From IMG/VR virus record IMGVR_UViG_3300046507_000747, positions 1 to 64,000 of that record: a stretch of 64,000 nucleotides of DNA, one strand, 5' to 3'. Below are positions 47,270 to 56,156 of the stretch, piece after piece. Numbering within the stretch: the stretch's first letter is position 1; every line of letters starts with the position of its first letter. Source of the stretch: a virus. The notes beneath the pieces were generated by a model. That model did no database searches. It saw nothing but the letters and a program-made list of their open reading frames with translations, and was not told where the DNA came from. A program made the translations under genes and the position numbers.

Positions 47270-47871
47270 GCGGCGACCTTCGATTCCTTCTGGGAAGCGC
47301 GCTCGGCCGCGCGCTGGACGCGGTGCGCCTCGCGGCAGGTGCACTCCGGGTGCGGGGCGAGCTGGAGTTCGTTCTTCTTGAAGTGCGCGCGGTAGCCGCG
47401 TTCGGTGCCGCAGATGGGCCGCAGGGGGGCCTGGAAGAGGCTGACGCGGCTGCCGGGGATCTCCTCGTACTGCTGCTGCTCCTCGGCCCGCCTGGCGGCT
47501 GCTGCGGCCTTCTCCTTGCGCTTGCGCTCCTCGGCGGCCTCCTTGTACGCCTGCTGGCGGGCGTTGTGGGCCAGGCGGCAGGGCTCGCAGTCCTCGCCCG
47601 CGTCATTGTGACGGCGGTAGGCCATCTCGCTTTCGCAGTCCGGTGGGAGAAGGTCGGCTTCGGTGATGCCGAGGGCAGCCCAGCGCTCTCCCTGGGTCTC
47701 TCCGCCCCAGATGCCCCACTCGCGGCCCTCGCGGCCAGCACGACGGCAGGCCAGCTCCACGGGGCAAGTGCCGCAGATCCGCAGGGCCTTGCGGGCGGCC
47801 TTGGTCTCGCGTGTCTTGCCGGTGTCGAACAGCTCGGGCTGGACGGCGCAGGGGAAGGCGTAGGCGGTCAC
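47266..47871 (-). CDS. WhiB-like protein with extra C-terminal domain
   Basis: A 201-aa protein, GTG 47871 in a GTGA overlap. The N-terminal 70 residues carry the four Cys and turn of Wbl proteins: FPCAVQPELFDTG, RICGTCPVELACRR and EWGIWGGETQGERW. WhiB family proteins hold an iron-sulfur cluster and bind the primary sigma factor; phage members reprogram host genes. The rest is a helical basic region (RKRKEKAAAAARRAEE) and a CTCREAH motif, not part of the family. It sits between helicase and primase. Confidence 0.85.
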   Translation of the reverse strand: MTAYAFPCAVQPELFDTGKTRETKAARKALRICGTCPVELACRRAGREGREWGIWGGETQGERWAALGITEADLLPPDCESEMAYRRHNDAGEDCEPCRLAHNARQQAYKEAAEERKRKEKAAAAARRAEEQQQYEEIPGSRVSLFQAPLRPICGTERGYRAHFKKNELQLAPHPECTCREAHRVQRAAERASQKESKVAA

Positions 47872-49172
47872 AGGGTCACCTCGCCGAGGACGTGCTGGGT
47901 GCCGTACCAGGGCTCCCAGGCGCAGCGCCAGTTGGTCAGGTCCATGCGTCGGGACGCGAGCATTTGAAGGGTGGCCATACCGGCAGCGACCTCGGTTTCT
48001 GAGCGGATGAGGCCGAACACCCAGGAGCTGTAGCGCTCGATCGCCGAGGAGTCGGCGATGTGCTGCATCTCCAGTCGTCCGGCCTTCTGGGCGGCGGCGA
48101 CGCCCTCACGGTTGATCTGGCAGTTCAGGAGCACCGACGGCATGTAGCGGCCGGTGGTGATGAGCGTGGACAGCTCGTTCATCAGCTCGGCGATCGTTTC
48201 GTGCTTGGGCCGCCGGGGGTTGGGGTTGGGGTGCTGGATGTGGGAGAGCTGGTCGATGATGATCGACTTCGCCCCGTAGGACTGGGCCTGGCGGATGAGG
48301 GCGGCGGGGGTGCGCAGGCCGTCGTCCGGGGAGAGGACGTGCAGGCCGTCCTTCAGGTCCTGCTCGTTCTCGGCGAGCCAGGTGCGGACTCGGTCGACGT
48401 CCTCAGCGGCGGCCGTGCCCTTCTGGTACTCGCGGTAGTCGACGCAGCAGATCTGGCAGGCGAGCCGGTCGTACGTCATCTGCACGCTGTTCTCCAGCGT
48501 GTAGAGGACGGTCTCCCGGTCGCGCCGCCACTCGGTGTTGGCGACGTGGGTGGCGCTGAACGACTTGGCACCCTTGGGCGGGGCGCACCAGGCGCAGATC
48601 TCGCCCCCGTGGACGCCGAGGGTGTGATTGTCGACGGCCTCCATCCCGAGGGACATGCCGGTGACGACCTTCGGTGCGGCGGCGCGCTGGTCGTAGCGGG
48701 CGAGGGAGTCGCGCAGTCCCTGGACGCCTTCGACCTCGTTCTGCCGGTTGCGGACCGACATGGAGAGGCCGTGGAAGGCGGCGGCGGCCTGGTGGACGGC
48801 CTCGACGCGTTCGTGCGGCTCGGCGTTGGCCATCGCGACGGCGGCCTCGCGCTGCAGGCGCTGGGACTCGGCCAGGACGTACTGGCTCTGCAGGTACTCG
48901 ATCGCCGCGAAGACCTCGTCGACTTCGAGGTCCTCGTCCGGCAGGACGATGTTGCACTGCTCCAGCCGGTGTCCCCACTGCTCCTGCAGGAGTTCGCGGG
49001 AGGGCGCCTTGGTGCGGCCGGAGCGGTAGAAGTAGGAGACCGTCCACTCGACGACGTCGCGCATGCCGGTCGTCGGGATGCACGCCGGGTCCAGGCCTGT
49101 GTCGGCCAGCTGCTCCAGCGCGTCTACGTCGGTGAGGCTGGCGTAGAGGACGGTCTCTGCGTGCATGGTCAT
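47868..49172 (-). CDS. dnaB: DnaB-like replicative helicase
   Basis: A 434-aa protein, ATG 49172 in an ATGA overlap. The N-terminal helical domain is followed by a RecA-like core: Walker A region EICAWCAPPKGAKSFS, ENSVQMTYDRLACQ (H2-like), Walker B SIIIDQLSHIQ and the sensor-like VLLNCQINREG and SWVFGLIRS. The Walker A reads APPKGAKS, both classical glycines replaced by alanine, so it departs from GxxxxGKS. It would unwind the fork together with the DnaC-like ATPase at 50030. Confidence 0.8.
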   Translation of the reverse strand: MTMHAETVLYASLTDVDALEQLADTGLDPACIPTTGMRDVVEWTVSYFYRSGRTKAPSRELLQEQWGHRLEQCNIVLPDEDLEVDEVFAAIEYLQSQYVLAESQRLQREAAVAMANAEPHERVEAVHQAAAAFHGLSMSVRNRQNEVEGVQGLRDSLARYDQRAAAPKVVTGMSLGMEAVDNHTLGVHGGEICAWCAPPKGAKSFSATHVANTEWRRDRETVLYTLENSVQMTYDRLACQICCVDYREYQKGTAAAEDVDRVRTWLAENEQDLKDGLHVLSPDDGLRTPAALIRQAQSYGAKSIIIDQLSHIQHPNPNPRRPKHETIAELMNELSTLITTGRYMPSVLLNCQINREGVAAAQKAGRLEMQHIADSSAIERYSSWVFGLIRSETEVAAGMATLQMLASRRMDLTNWRCAWEPWYGTQHVLGEVTL

Positions 49173-49408
49173 GCGGTCACCTGTGGGAACGCCAGGCCCT
49201 TGGCGACGGCCAGGGCGACTGCGTGCGTGCGGTTGTCGGCGCCGAGGCAGGGGCGGATGCGGTAGCGCCAGTACTCGCGGACGGTGTGGACGCTGATCTC
49301 CAGGTCGCCAGCGATCTCGGCGTCGCTGTACCCCCCGCTCGCGAGCTGGACGATGTCCCCCTCCCTCGGCGAGAGGGGGTCCCCGAGAGTCTTGGCCGCC
49401 AGGGTCAC
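49169..49408 (-). CDS. LuxR-type helix-turn-helix protein, 79 aa
   Basis: GTG 49408 in a GTGA overlap. The single domain LSPREGDIVQLASGGYSDAE followed by IAGDLEISVHTVREYWRYRI is the LuxR/GerE-type DNA-binding fold, without a receiver domain. It lies in the middle of the replication genes and could regulate them. The operator is unknown. Confidence 0.8.
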   Translation of the reverse strand: MTLAAKTLGDPLSPREGDIVQLASGGYSDAEIAGDLEISVHTVREYWRYRIRPCLGADNRTHAVALAVAKGLAFPQVTA

Positions 49409-50028
49409 CGGGCGCCCTGCGGGAGGCTGTCGACGTCGGCGGCGACCATGCGCAGCGCCACGGCGAGCCCGGCCAGCTCCATGTTGCCCTCGGCGTGCTT
49501 CATGACCTCACCGGCCAGGTGGCGCACGGAGTCGCCCGGGGTGCGCTGGCGGATGAAGGTGACGAAGTTCGGCGTCTCGGCCTGCTGGCGGGCCCTGTTC
49601 AGCTCGGTCTCGTACCGCTCGGCCGTCTGCTTGGCTTCCTCGGTGCGCTGCTTCCACATCCGGCACTGCTTGATGAGGTTGTCGTTGCGCTTCTGCAGGT
49701 CGATCAGGGCCTGGTTCGCGGTGGCCAGCTCGGACTCGGGGCCGCGCATGGCGGCGGCGATCTCGCCGACGCGCTTCTCCAGTTCGAGGACGGCCGTCTT
49801 GGAAGTACCCAGGAGGGTGCTCAGGGTGCGGACCTTGTGGTCGACGACGCGTACCTGCTCGGCGGCCTTCTCAGCGGTCATGCCCGCCTTCGGGGTGTAG
49901 TGCCGGGTGACCTGGTTGTTGGCCGTGGCCTCCCAGGCAGCGGGCAGGCCCATGGACGCCGGAAGCGTTCCCCCTCGGGAGTTGGCCGTCCTGGGGATAG
50001 ATGCGAAAAGCTCGTCGTCAAAGCTCAT
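49405..50028 (-). CDS. Coiled-coil hypothetical protein, 207 aa
   Basis: ATG 50028, one base after the loader's stop. The central 100 residues (VGEIAAAMRGPESELATANQ, ALIDLQKRNDNLIKQCRMWK, AKQTAERYETELNRARQQAE) are a long coiled coil. The flanks are short and polar. No catalytic motif was seen. Placement between the DnaC-like and LuxR-like genes suggests a structural or loading accessory. Confidence 0.65.
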   Translation of the reverse strand: MSFDDELFASIPRTANSRGGTLPASMGLPAAWEATANNQVTRHYTPKAGMTAEKAAEQVRVVDHKVRTLSTLLGTSKTAVLELEKRVGEIAAAMRGPESELATANQALIDLQKRNDNLIKQCRMWKQRTEEAKQTAERYETELNRARQQAETPNFVTFIRQRTPGDSVRHLAGEVMKHAEGNMELAGLAVALRMVAADVDSLPQGAR

Positions 50029-50029
50029 G

Positions 50030-50878
50030 TCATACCGCCGTGATGGGTCGGGCCAGGCCGAGTTCGGCTTCCTGGCGGGAGAGTTCGCGTCGCACCGGCC
50101 GGTAGTCGGTGCCGGGGATCTCGATGAAGTCGGCGGACTCGCTGAGCAGGCTCATCGCGTAGACGCCGTAGCCCTGCTGGATCTCCTGGGGAGATCGGTT
50201 ACTGGTGATGATCGTGGGCGCGGCATCGGAGACGCGGGCGCGGATGATGCGGTCGACCATGTCCTCGACTACGTCGATCCGGCCCTTGTTCTCTTTGCCC
50301 ATGTCGTCCATGGCGAGGACGTCCACGTTGCGCACGCGGCGCGTCCAGTGCTCGCGCTCGTCCTTGTCGCGCCAGGTGGAGGTGAAGAGGTCGATGACGT
50401 CGTTGAACTGCGAGAAGTGGGCCTGAAATCCGTTGGCCATGAGGAACTTGCACAGCAGAGCGAGGAAAAGCGTCTTGCCGGTGCCGGGGTCCTTGGACCA
50501 GAGGATCAGGTTGCGTCCGGTGGCTATGTTGCGGGCCGCCTGGAGGGCGTAGCCCATGACCTGTTCAACGATGTGCTGCGGAACAGTCTTGATGTCGTCC
50601 CAGCCCAGGCGCTGGTAGTTCATTGGGATGCCCGCGTTGAGGAACCACAGGTGCATGAGCCACTGGTCGCGGCAGTCGCACTCGTAGGTGACGACCTCCT
50701 CCGTGCGGCGGTTTGCGGCGTCGTCGGCGTACCAGCGGTAGGTGTTGCTGTCCCGCTTGAGGCAGGTCAGGCAGGTGTCCTTGGGGCTGGTCCATAGGCG
50801 GGGGCGGACGGCCTTGAGCCGGTCGAAGTCCGGGTTGGACAGCGGCTGGCAGGACGGAGGAGGCGGAGGTCGTTTCAA
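50030..50878 (-). CDS. dnaC: DnaC-like AAA+ ATPase (helicase loader)
   Basis: A 282-aa protein. The best start is a TTG at 50878, with AAGGA 8 bases upstream; no ATG or GTG precedes the conserved part. An N-terminal Cys/His region (CLTCLKRDSNTYRWYADDAA, CDCRDQW) could bind zinc. The AAA+ core has Walker A LWSKDPGTGKTLFLALL, Walker B VLAMDDMGKEN and TIITSNRSPQEI (sensor I-like). It is typical of the DnaC/IstB family that loads DnaB. Confidence 0.82.
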   Translation of the reverse strand: MKRPPPPPSCQPLSNPDFDRLKAVRPRLWTSPKDTCLTCLKRDSNTYRWYADDAANRRTEEVVTYECDCRDQWLMHLWFLNAGIPMNYQRLGWDDIKTVPQHIVEQVMGYALQAARNIATGRNLILWSKDPGTGKTLFLALLCKFLMANGFQAHFSQFNDVIDLFTSTWRDKDEREHWTRRVRNVDVLAMDDMGKENKGRIDVVEDMVDRIIRARVSDAAPTIITSNRSPQEIQQGYGVYAMSLLSESADFIEIPGTDYRPVRRELSRQEAELGLARPITAV

Positions 50879-50925
50879 GGTGGCGGTCCTTGATGAAGGC
50901 CCAGTGGCGGCCGGGCGGTGGTAGA

Positions 50926-51177
50926 TCAGAAGGTCTTGCGGAGGACGCTGTCGGCGCAGGGGGTGCCCTCCAGGTCGTACGCCTGAAGGATCTTGAACCG
51001 CTGGATGTGCGTGTTGAGCAGCTCTTGCTCCCAGCGGTGCATGGCGTCGTGCCACTCCTCCACGTTCAGGAGAACGTGGCCTTCGGGGCCGCAGCAGCGT
51101 TCTGAGCCGTCCTCGATCTCCAGGCCGCCGTCGATGGGGCGGACGTAGGAGTTGGGGCAGCAGGCGGGCTCAGGCAT
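50926..51177 (-). CDS. Small Cys-containing protein, 83 aa
   Basis: ATG 51177, 8-base overlap with the upstream gene. MPEPACCPNSYVRPIDGGLE, SERCCGPEGHVLLNVEEW and HRWEQELLNTHIQRFKILQA. CC and CCG near an H could bind metal; the rest is helical. No family was recognised. Confidence 0.6.
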   Translation of the reverse strand: MPEPACCPNSYVRPIDGGLEIEDGSERCCGPEGHVLLNVEEWHDAMHRWEQELLNTHIQRFKILQAYDLEGTPCADSVLRKTF

Positions 51178-51568
51178 CGGCCAGCCGCTCGCTGATCGGG
51201 CCCGCGAAGAAGTCGTCGTTGCCGATGGTGAAACGGGTGACGGTGACAGGCGACTGCCGCCAGTAGCCGTCCTGCTGCTCGAAGGCGAAGCGGGCGATGG
51301 GCCCGGCCTGGTTGCCCCAGCGGGCGGCGAAGCTCTTGAAGATCGAGTTGACCGTGTGGGCCTCGCGGCGCGGCTGGGGGCCGTGGCGCTCGGCGACCGA
51401 ACGCATGACGTAGTCGCGCAGTTGCTCCCAGGACCAGTCCATGGGGGCGTTGAGGAGGTCGGTGGCTGCCATGGCGACAGGGCCGGGCGCGGCGGCCGGG
51501 CGGATGGTCACCGGCGGTGCAGCGGGCACGGCGGCCTTGCCGTAGGCAGGGGCGGAAAAGTCGAGCAC
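51170..51568 (-). CDS. Hypothetical protein, 132 aa
   Basis: The GTG at 51568 has GGAG 5 bases upstream and is preferred to the GTG at 51598. The chain contains MDWSWEQLRDYVMRSVAERH, VNSIFKSFAARWGNQAGPIA and ARFAFEQQDGYWRQSPVTVT, a compact mixed domain. No family was recognised. The 123-bp gap upstream (51569-51691) holds three CCGCCA elements and a TTGCTC-17-TTAGCG promoter-like pair. Confidence 0.6.
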   Translation of the reverse strand: MLDFSAPAYGKAAVPAAPPVTIRPAAAPGPVAMAATDLLNAPMDWSWEQLRDYVMRSVAERHGPQPRREAHTVNSIFKSFAARWGNQAGPIARFAFEQQDGYWRQSPVTVTRFTIGNDDFFAGPISERLADA

Positions 51569-51691
51569 GAGGTCTCCAACCTGGCGGTGGCTGGGCACGG
51601 CAAGATGGCGGTCTGCCGTGGAAGAGGGCCTCCTGGCGGTGAAGGCGCTTTGACGCTAACCGCCGGTCCAGGTCGAGAGCAAGAAACTGCT

Positions 51692-52573
51692 CTACCAGAG
51701 TTCTCCGGCCATCAATTGGCGCTCGATCTCGCGCAGCTGGTAGCGGTTCAGGAACGCCCACAGGGCCTGCCAGGCGGCGTCCGGGCCGGGGGTGACGGGC
51801 ATGAACGGGCCGGGGCCGGTGGGGATCATCTCGTACGGGACGTCGCGGAGGTCGACGAGCTGGCGGTAGACCGCGATCTCGCCCTTCTCGCGGGCCTCGA
51901 TGATGGCCGGGTGCTCGACGGCGCCCAGGTCCCATCCGGCGGCCGTGAGGTGCTTGAGGGCGTAGACGTCGCCGATGCCCTTCACGCCGGGGATGCCGTC
52001 GGAGGCGTCGCCGGTCAGGGACATCACGAGGGGGCGCTGGGCGGGCGTGCAGCCGTAGCGCTCGATGACCTTGTCCTCGTCCCAGCGGTCGGTGGGGGTG
52101 TTGTAGCTGGAGATGCGGATCTGCGTGCACGGGTGGCCGGTCGGGGTCTCGCCGACGAGCTGGAGCATGTCCTTATCGCTGGAGAGGATGACGACCGGCT
52201 CGTGGGCGTAGCGCCAGTGCGCGGCGATGAGGTCGTCGGCCTCGAACCCTGGCAGATAGGTCCAGGGGACCCGGGCGAGGGAGAGGAACTGCCGGACGAG
52301 CCTGCGGGTGACGCTGCGGTACTCGTCGGTGACCTGGGGCCGGTTGGCTTTGTACTTCGGGTAGATCTGCTTGCGCCAGTCCGGTCCGCTGTCCCAGAGC
52401 ACCATGACGCGGTAGGGCTTCTCCTCGCGTATGTAGCGGGAGATGGTCTTGATGAAGACGACCAGGGCGCTGGTGTCGGTGCCGTCGTCGCTGTGCATGG
52501 CGGAGCGGCGGGTGGCCTCGACGGCGCGTATCAGGATGTTGTTGCCGTCGATGAGCAGGGTGGGGCGCATCAT
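51692..52573 (-). CDS. 5'-3' exonuclease (FEN / PolA N-terminal type)
   Basis: A 293-aa protein, ATG 52573 in an ATGA overlap. LLIDGNNILIRAVEATRR (first Asp), VMVLWDSGPDWRKQIYPKYK, FEADDLIAAHWRY (EADD) and VILSSDKDMLQLV (DKD) are the standard FEN-1/T5 exonuclease motifs. SLTGDASDGIPGVKGIGDVY (GDxSDNIPGV-like helix-hairpin-helix) follows. It would remove flaps and RNA primers, which a DnaE polymerase cannot do alone. Confidence 0.85.
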   Translation of the reverse strand: MMRPTLLIDGNNILIRAVEATRRSAMHSDDGTDTSALVVFIKTISRYIREEKPYRVMVLWDSGPDWRKQIYPKYKANRPQVTDEYRSVTRRLVRQFLSLARVPWTYLPGFEADDLIAAHWRYAHEPVVILSSDKDMLQLVGETPTGHPCTQIRISSYNTPTDRWDEDKVIERYGCTPAQRPLVMSLTGDASDGIPGVKGIGDVYALKHLTAAGWDLGAVEHPAIIEAREKGEIAVYRQLVDLRDVPYEMIPTGPGPFMPVTPGPDAAWQALWAFLNRYQLREIERQLMAGELW

Positions 52574-53064
52574 CCCTCGCGCTTCTTGGTCCGGGCCCAG
52601 TACTGGCGGGCGATGGCGAGGAGGATCTGGCACACGCGCTGAAGTTCGTGGCCGTCGATGTCGCCGCGCTCGTACAGGGCGCAGGCGAGGCGTTCGACGT
52701 CGGGCAGCGTGTACCGCTTGGGCACCGTGGCGCCCCCTCGGGTGACGCTGCGGAACTCCAGGGGCTCGCCGTTCAGGAGGAGGGGCCAGGTCTTCGTGTC
52801 GCCGGTGGCGAGCCTGTAGGGCTTGCCCTTGAGCTGGCGCTTGAGCCAGTCGAGCTGTCCGGCGAACGCGAAGCAGGCGACCTCGCCGACGCCGAAGTGC
52901 GGGACGGCCAGCGGCGGGGTGCCGGGGGCGACCGCGTACTTCGGGTCGGTCTCCACGGGAAAGTCAGTGTCGTACAGGATGTACCGGCCGCGCTTGGGAT
53001 CAGAGACCCGGGCCGTGAGGTCTTCGGGCTCGACGATGATGGGCTCCATGGTCAGGGGAGGCAT
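52570..53064 (-). CDS. Hypothetical protein, 164 aa
   Basis: ATG 53064 follows GGAAGGACGAAT. IIVEPEDLTARVSDPKRGRY and VACFAFAGQLDWLKRQLKGK lie in the N-terminal part, and a helical C-terminus contains LPDVERLACALYERGDID. No family was recognised. The stop overlaps the exonuclease start. Confidence 0.62.
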   Translation of the reverse strand: MPPLTMEPIIVEPEDLTARVSDPKRGRYILYDTDFPVETDPKYAVAPGTPPLAVPHFGVGEVACFAFAGQLDWLKRQLKGKPYRLATGDTKTWPLLLNGEPLEFRSVTRGGATVPKRYTLPDVERLACALYERGDIDGHELQRVCQILLAIARQYWARTKKREG

Positions 53065-53153
53065 ATTCGTCCTTCCACATGCCGCGAGCCTCCGCCCGGG
53101 TCAGGGGCGGAGGCGGCGGGGGCTGTAATGGTGTCGTAAAGATTGCGGGGTGC

Positions 53154-53906
53154 CTAGCGCAGGTTGATGCTCAGCGTGCCGTGCTTCACCGTGCTGATCT
53201 TGCTGACGATCTCCTGGTAGCGGGCCATCTTGTTCTTGAGGGTGAGCACGCGCTTGATCTTGTCGAGGTCGATGACGTGCTGGGTGCTGGTGATCGCGCG
53301 GAATTCGGCGCGGGTGATCTTGCCGCTTTCCAGGAGGTCGAGCAGGGCGTCCATGCTCCACTCGACGGTATCCTTGGCCTTTTCGCGGGTGAAGTGCTTC
53401 AGGCCGTCCTTGATGTCGGCGCGCTCCGGGTTTCCGGGTGAGGCGATCAGGTAGTGGCCCTTGGCGCTCTTCGGGGTCTTTTCGGGGTCGATCTTCTTGT
53501 GCTCTTCGGCGACGACGTCGAAGTGGACCGAGACCATGGTGTGGATCTCGTTCTTGCGTGCCGTCAGCGCCTTCATCGCGGTGTCGATCTGGATCTTCTC
53601 GATGCGCAGCTTGGCCAGCTCGGTGTTGTTGAGGAGTCGGCGGCTGGCGGGGGGCTTGACCTTCCCGAAGACCTTGGGGATCTCCTCGATGGCCAGCATG
53701 AGTTCGCCGGTGACCAGCTCGACGACGGAGGCGGTCTTCACCGGCTTGTCGGGGTCGATGGGCTGGATGGTGGCCAGCCTGGCCAGGACGTCGGAGAGGT
53801 TGAGGCTGGGGTCGTTCTTCAGCTCGACGCCGAGCTTGTCGAAGTCGAACGGGAGGGAGGGAACGAGTTCGGTGCTGGTGGATTCCGTGGCGGAGGCGGA
53901 AGTCAC
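53154..53906 (-). CDS. Hypothetical helical protein, 250 aa
   Basis: GTG 53906 follows AGGAGCAATAAC. The protein is mostly helical with KLRIEKIQIDTAMKALTARK, FDVVAEEHKKIDPEKTPKSA and RAEFRAITSTQHVIDLDKIK. The Lys-rich patches may contact nucleic acid. No family was recognised. It has its own promoter at 53961-53990, so the replication run may be split here. Confidence 0.65.
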   Translation of the reverse strand: MTSASATESTSTELVPSLPFDFDKLGVELKNDPSLNLSDVLARLATIQPIDPDKPVKTASVVELVTGELMLAIEEIPKVFGKVKPPASRRLLNNTELAKLRIEKIQIDTAMKALTARKNEIHTMVSVHFDVVAEEHKKIDPEKTPKSAKGHYLIASPGNPERADIKDGLKHFTREKAKDTVEWSMDALLDLLESGKITRAEFRAITSTQHVIDLDKIKRVLTLKNKMARYQEIVSKISTVKHGTLSINLR

Positions 53907-53960
53907 GTTATTGCTCCTGTGCGTGTGAGGTTATTCGCTCTTGGCGGAGAACGTGGTTTC

Positions 53961-53990
53961 ACCATACCCCCTGGAGGGGGTGGGTGACAA
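53961..53990 (-). promoter_or_regulatory. Promoter with CCCCC-N4-GGGGG spacer
   Basis: Minus strand: TTGTCA, 18 bases, TATGGT. The spacer holds CCCCC-TCCA-GGGGG. It drives the gene at 53906 and shares sequence and layout with the promoter at 9514-9542. CGGAAATCCG follows upstream at 53997-54006. Confidence 0.65.
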
Positions 53991-54011
53991 GAAAAGCGGA
54001 AATCCGGATTC

Positions 54012-56156
54012 TCAAGCGGCGGCGGGCAGCTCGCTGGTGAAACCCTGGTAGAAGGCGACGATGTCGGCCAGTGCCGTGGTGACTGGAGCGGGAGGGAGGG
54101 CCTTGACGATCTTTCGGCCGTAGGGCTTGCTGGCCAGACGCGGGTCCATGATCGCGACGACGCCGGAGTCGCCCACGCTGCGGATGAGGCGGCCGTACGC
54201 CTGCAGGAGCGTGAGGGTCATGGACGGCACAACCAGGTCGGCGAAGGCGTTGCCGCCCTGGCGCTCGATGGCCTCGCTGCGGGCCTTGTGGATGGGGTCG
54301 CTGGGGACGGCGAAGGGGAGCTTGTCGACGACGACGAGGCGGCAGGTGTTGCCGGGGAAGTCCATGCCGGTCATGAAGGAGCGCAGGCCGAACAGGACGG
54401 AGTGCTCGTCGGCGCGGAAGCGTTCGGCCATCTCCTTGACGCTCATGTCGCCGCCCTGGACGAAGGTGGCGTAGCCGTCGGCGCGCAGCTGGCCGCCGAT
54501 GACGTTGTAGGCCTCGGTCATGGCCTTGCGGGAGGTGTAGAGGAGCAGAGCCCCTCCCCCGGCGGCCCGGACGAGTTCGAGGGTGGCGGCCGACACCCAG
54601 CTCTCCCACTCCCCCCGCGTGTCTCCTGCGGGGACCGGAACATCGGCGGCCGGGTGGAAGGTGAGGGCCTGGTGGCGGTAGTCGAAGGGGCTGCCGACGT
54701 CGAGGGTGGCGGCGGTGTCCTTCAGGCCGAGGCGGCGGGCGATGTAGTCGAAGCGGTGCGCTCCGGTGCCCGCGCTGAGGGTGGCCGACATCAGGACGGC
54801 CGGGTAGCGGCTCCACAGCTCCTCGCGGAGGTAGGAGCCGACGCCGATGGGCGCGGCCTTGATCATCCAGCGCTTGCCGACGGTCATGCGCTCGTTGCCG
54901 TACATCTCGGCCCAGCGGACCATCTCGTTGGGGTCAGCGAGCATGACGGCCTTGATGTTGGCCAGGAAGTTGCGGCCGACGGTGATGATCCGATTGCGGA
55001 TCGCCTCCTCCTTCTCCTGGTCGGAGGAGTCGGCGATCTTCCGCTTGACGACGCGCTGCCGCAGCACTTCGAGCGCCATCCACAGCGCCACGAACCGGTC
55101 GGCGTGGTCGCCGATGAACTCAGCGTCGATGGCGCCGGTCTGGTCGTGCGCCAGCTGGTCGGCGATCGGCTGGGTCAGCGCGTCAATGGCGGTGATGACG
55201 TCCTGGTGGGCGTCGTAGCTCTTCCCGACGCGCTGCTCGTCCACGTCCTCGTGGACGGCGAGGAAACTCATGGCCTGGTCGGCCCACTTGAGCAGGCCAC
55301 CCTGCTTGATGTCGAAACCGAGGTGGTTGGTGGCCTGGTCCTCCAGCTCGTGGGCCTCGTCGATGATCAGGCCGTCGTAGTCACCGAGGAGGGCGTGGAT
55401 CCGGGGGCCTTCGCCGTCGTCTCCGGCGGTCTCCCGGGCGATCTTGGTGTCGGTGAGCAGGACGGCCAGGTTGGTCGCGACGATGTCGGCGCCCATGGCG
55501 GCGTCCTTGTGCCGCAGGCCGAAGCACTGCTCGGCGAAGCCGCACTTCGAGCGACCGGGGCACTCGTCGCTGGAGGCGGACACCAGCGGCCACTCGCGGC
55601 GCTGATCGACTGGCGTGGTGACGTCGTCGCGGTCGCCGGTGTGGGAGAGCTGGCCGTTCTCGTCCGGCGCGATCTCCTCGCGCAGCGCCTGCAGGTTCTC
55701 GATCGCGGGGGTGTCGGCCATCTTGGCCAGGCAGATGAAGTTCCCGATGCCCTTGAGCGGAGCCCAGGTGAAGTCGATGCCGACCTCGGCCAGGACCTCC
55801 TCCAGCCAGGGGAGATCTTTCTTTGTGTACTGACTCAGGAGGGCGTTGGTCGCGGTGGCGACGACGAACCTCTTGCGGGGCACATCCGGACCCCCGGCGC
55901 GACTGGCGAGGATCGCGGCGACGAGGGCGGCGTAGGACTTGCCGGTGCCGGTGCCCGCCTCGGCGACCAGGTGCATGGGGTCGTGCTCAGTGAGGTCCTG
56001 GGTCAGCGTCAGCTCGGTGGCCTGCGCCAAGTGCTCCTGCTGCGGGCGGCGGCGGTAACCCGGGAGGTGCTTCGCGAACAGCTCTTGCAGGGACAAAAAG
56101 GTCGCAGGCGGAGCGGACGGCATGGAGGGCCCCTTGAAGGTGGTGATGCTGCTCAT
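54012..56156 (-). CDS. dinG: DinG/Rad3-type DNA helicase
   Basis: A 714-aa protein from ATG 56156. Walker A AEAGTGTGKSYAALVAA, DEAH box GLIIDEAHELED, and a four-Cys iron-sulfur cluster region (CLAKM and CPGRSKCGFAEQCFG). C-terminal motifs are VLMSATLSAG, LLYTSRKAMTEAY and YGRLIRSVGDSG (Q/R-x-x-GRxxR-like). This is an XPD-like superfamily 2 helicase acting 5'-3'. The start lacks a strong ribosome site. It heads the long minus-strand replication region. Confidence 0.88.
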   Translation of the reverse strand: MSSITTFKGPSMPSAPPATFLSLQELFAKHLPGYRRRPQQEHLAQATELTLTQDLTEHDPMHLVAEAGTGTGKSYAALVAAILASRAGGPDVPRKRFVVATATNALLSQYTKKDLPWLEEVLAEVGIDFTWAPLKGIGNFICLAKMADTPAIENLQALREEIAPDENGQLSHTGDRDDVTTPVDQRREWPLVSASSDECPGRSKCGFAEQCFGLRHKDAAMGADIVATNLAVLLTDTKIARETAGDDGEGPRIHALLGDYDGLIIDEAHELEDQATNHLGFDIKQGGLLKWADQAMSFLAVHEDVDEQRVGKSYDAHQDVITAIDALTQPIADQLAHDQTGAIDAEFIGDHADRFVALWMALEVLRQRVVKRKIADSSDQEKEEAIRNRIITVGRNFLANIKAVMLADPNEMVRWAEMYGNERMTVGKRWMIKAAPIGVGSYLREELWSRYPAVLMSATLSAGTGAHRFDYIARRLGLKDTAATLDVGSPFDYRHQALTFHPAADVPVPAGDTRGEWESWVSAATLELVRAAGGGALLLYTSRKAMTEAYNVIGGQLRADGYATFVQGGDMSVKEMAERFRADEHSVLFGLRSFMTGMDFPGNTCRLVVVDKLPFAVPSDPIHKARSEAIERQGGNAFADLVVPSMTLTLLQAYGRLIRSVGDSGVVAIMDPRLASKPYGRKIVKALPPAPVTTALADIVAFYQGFTSELPAAA

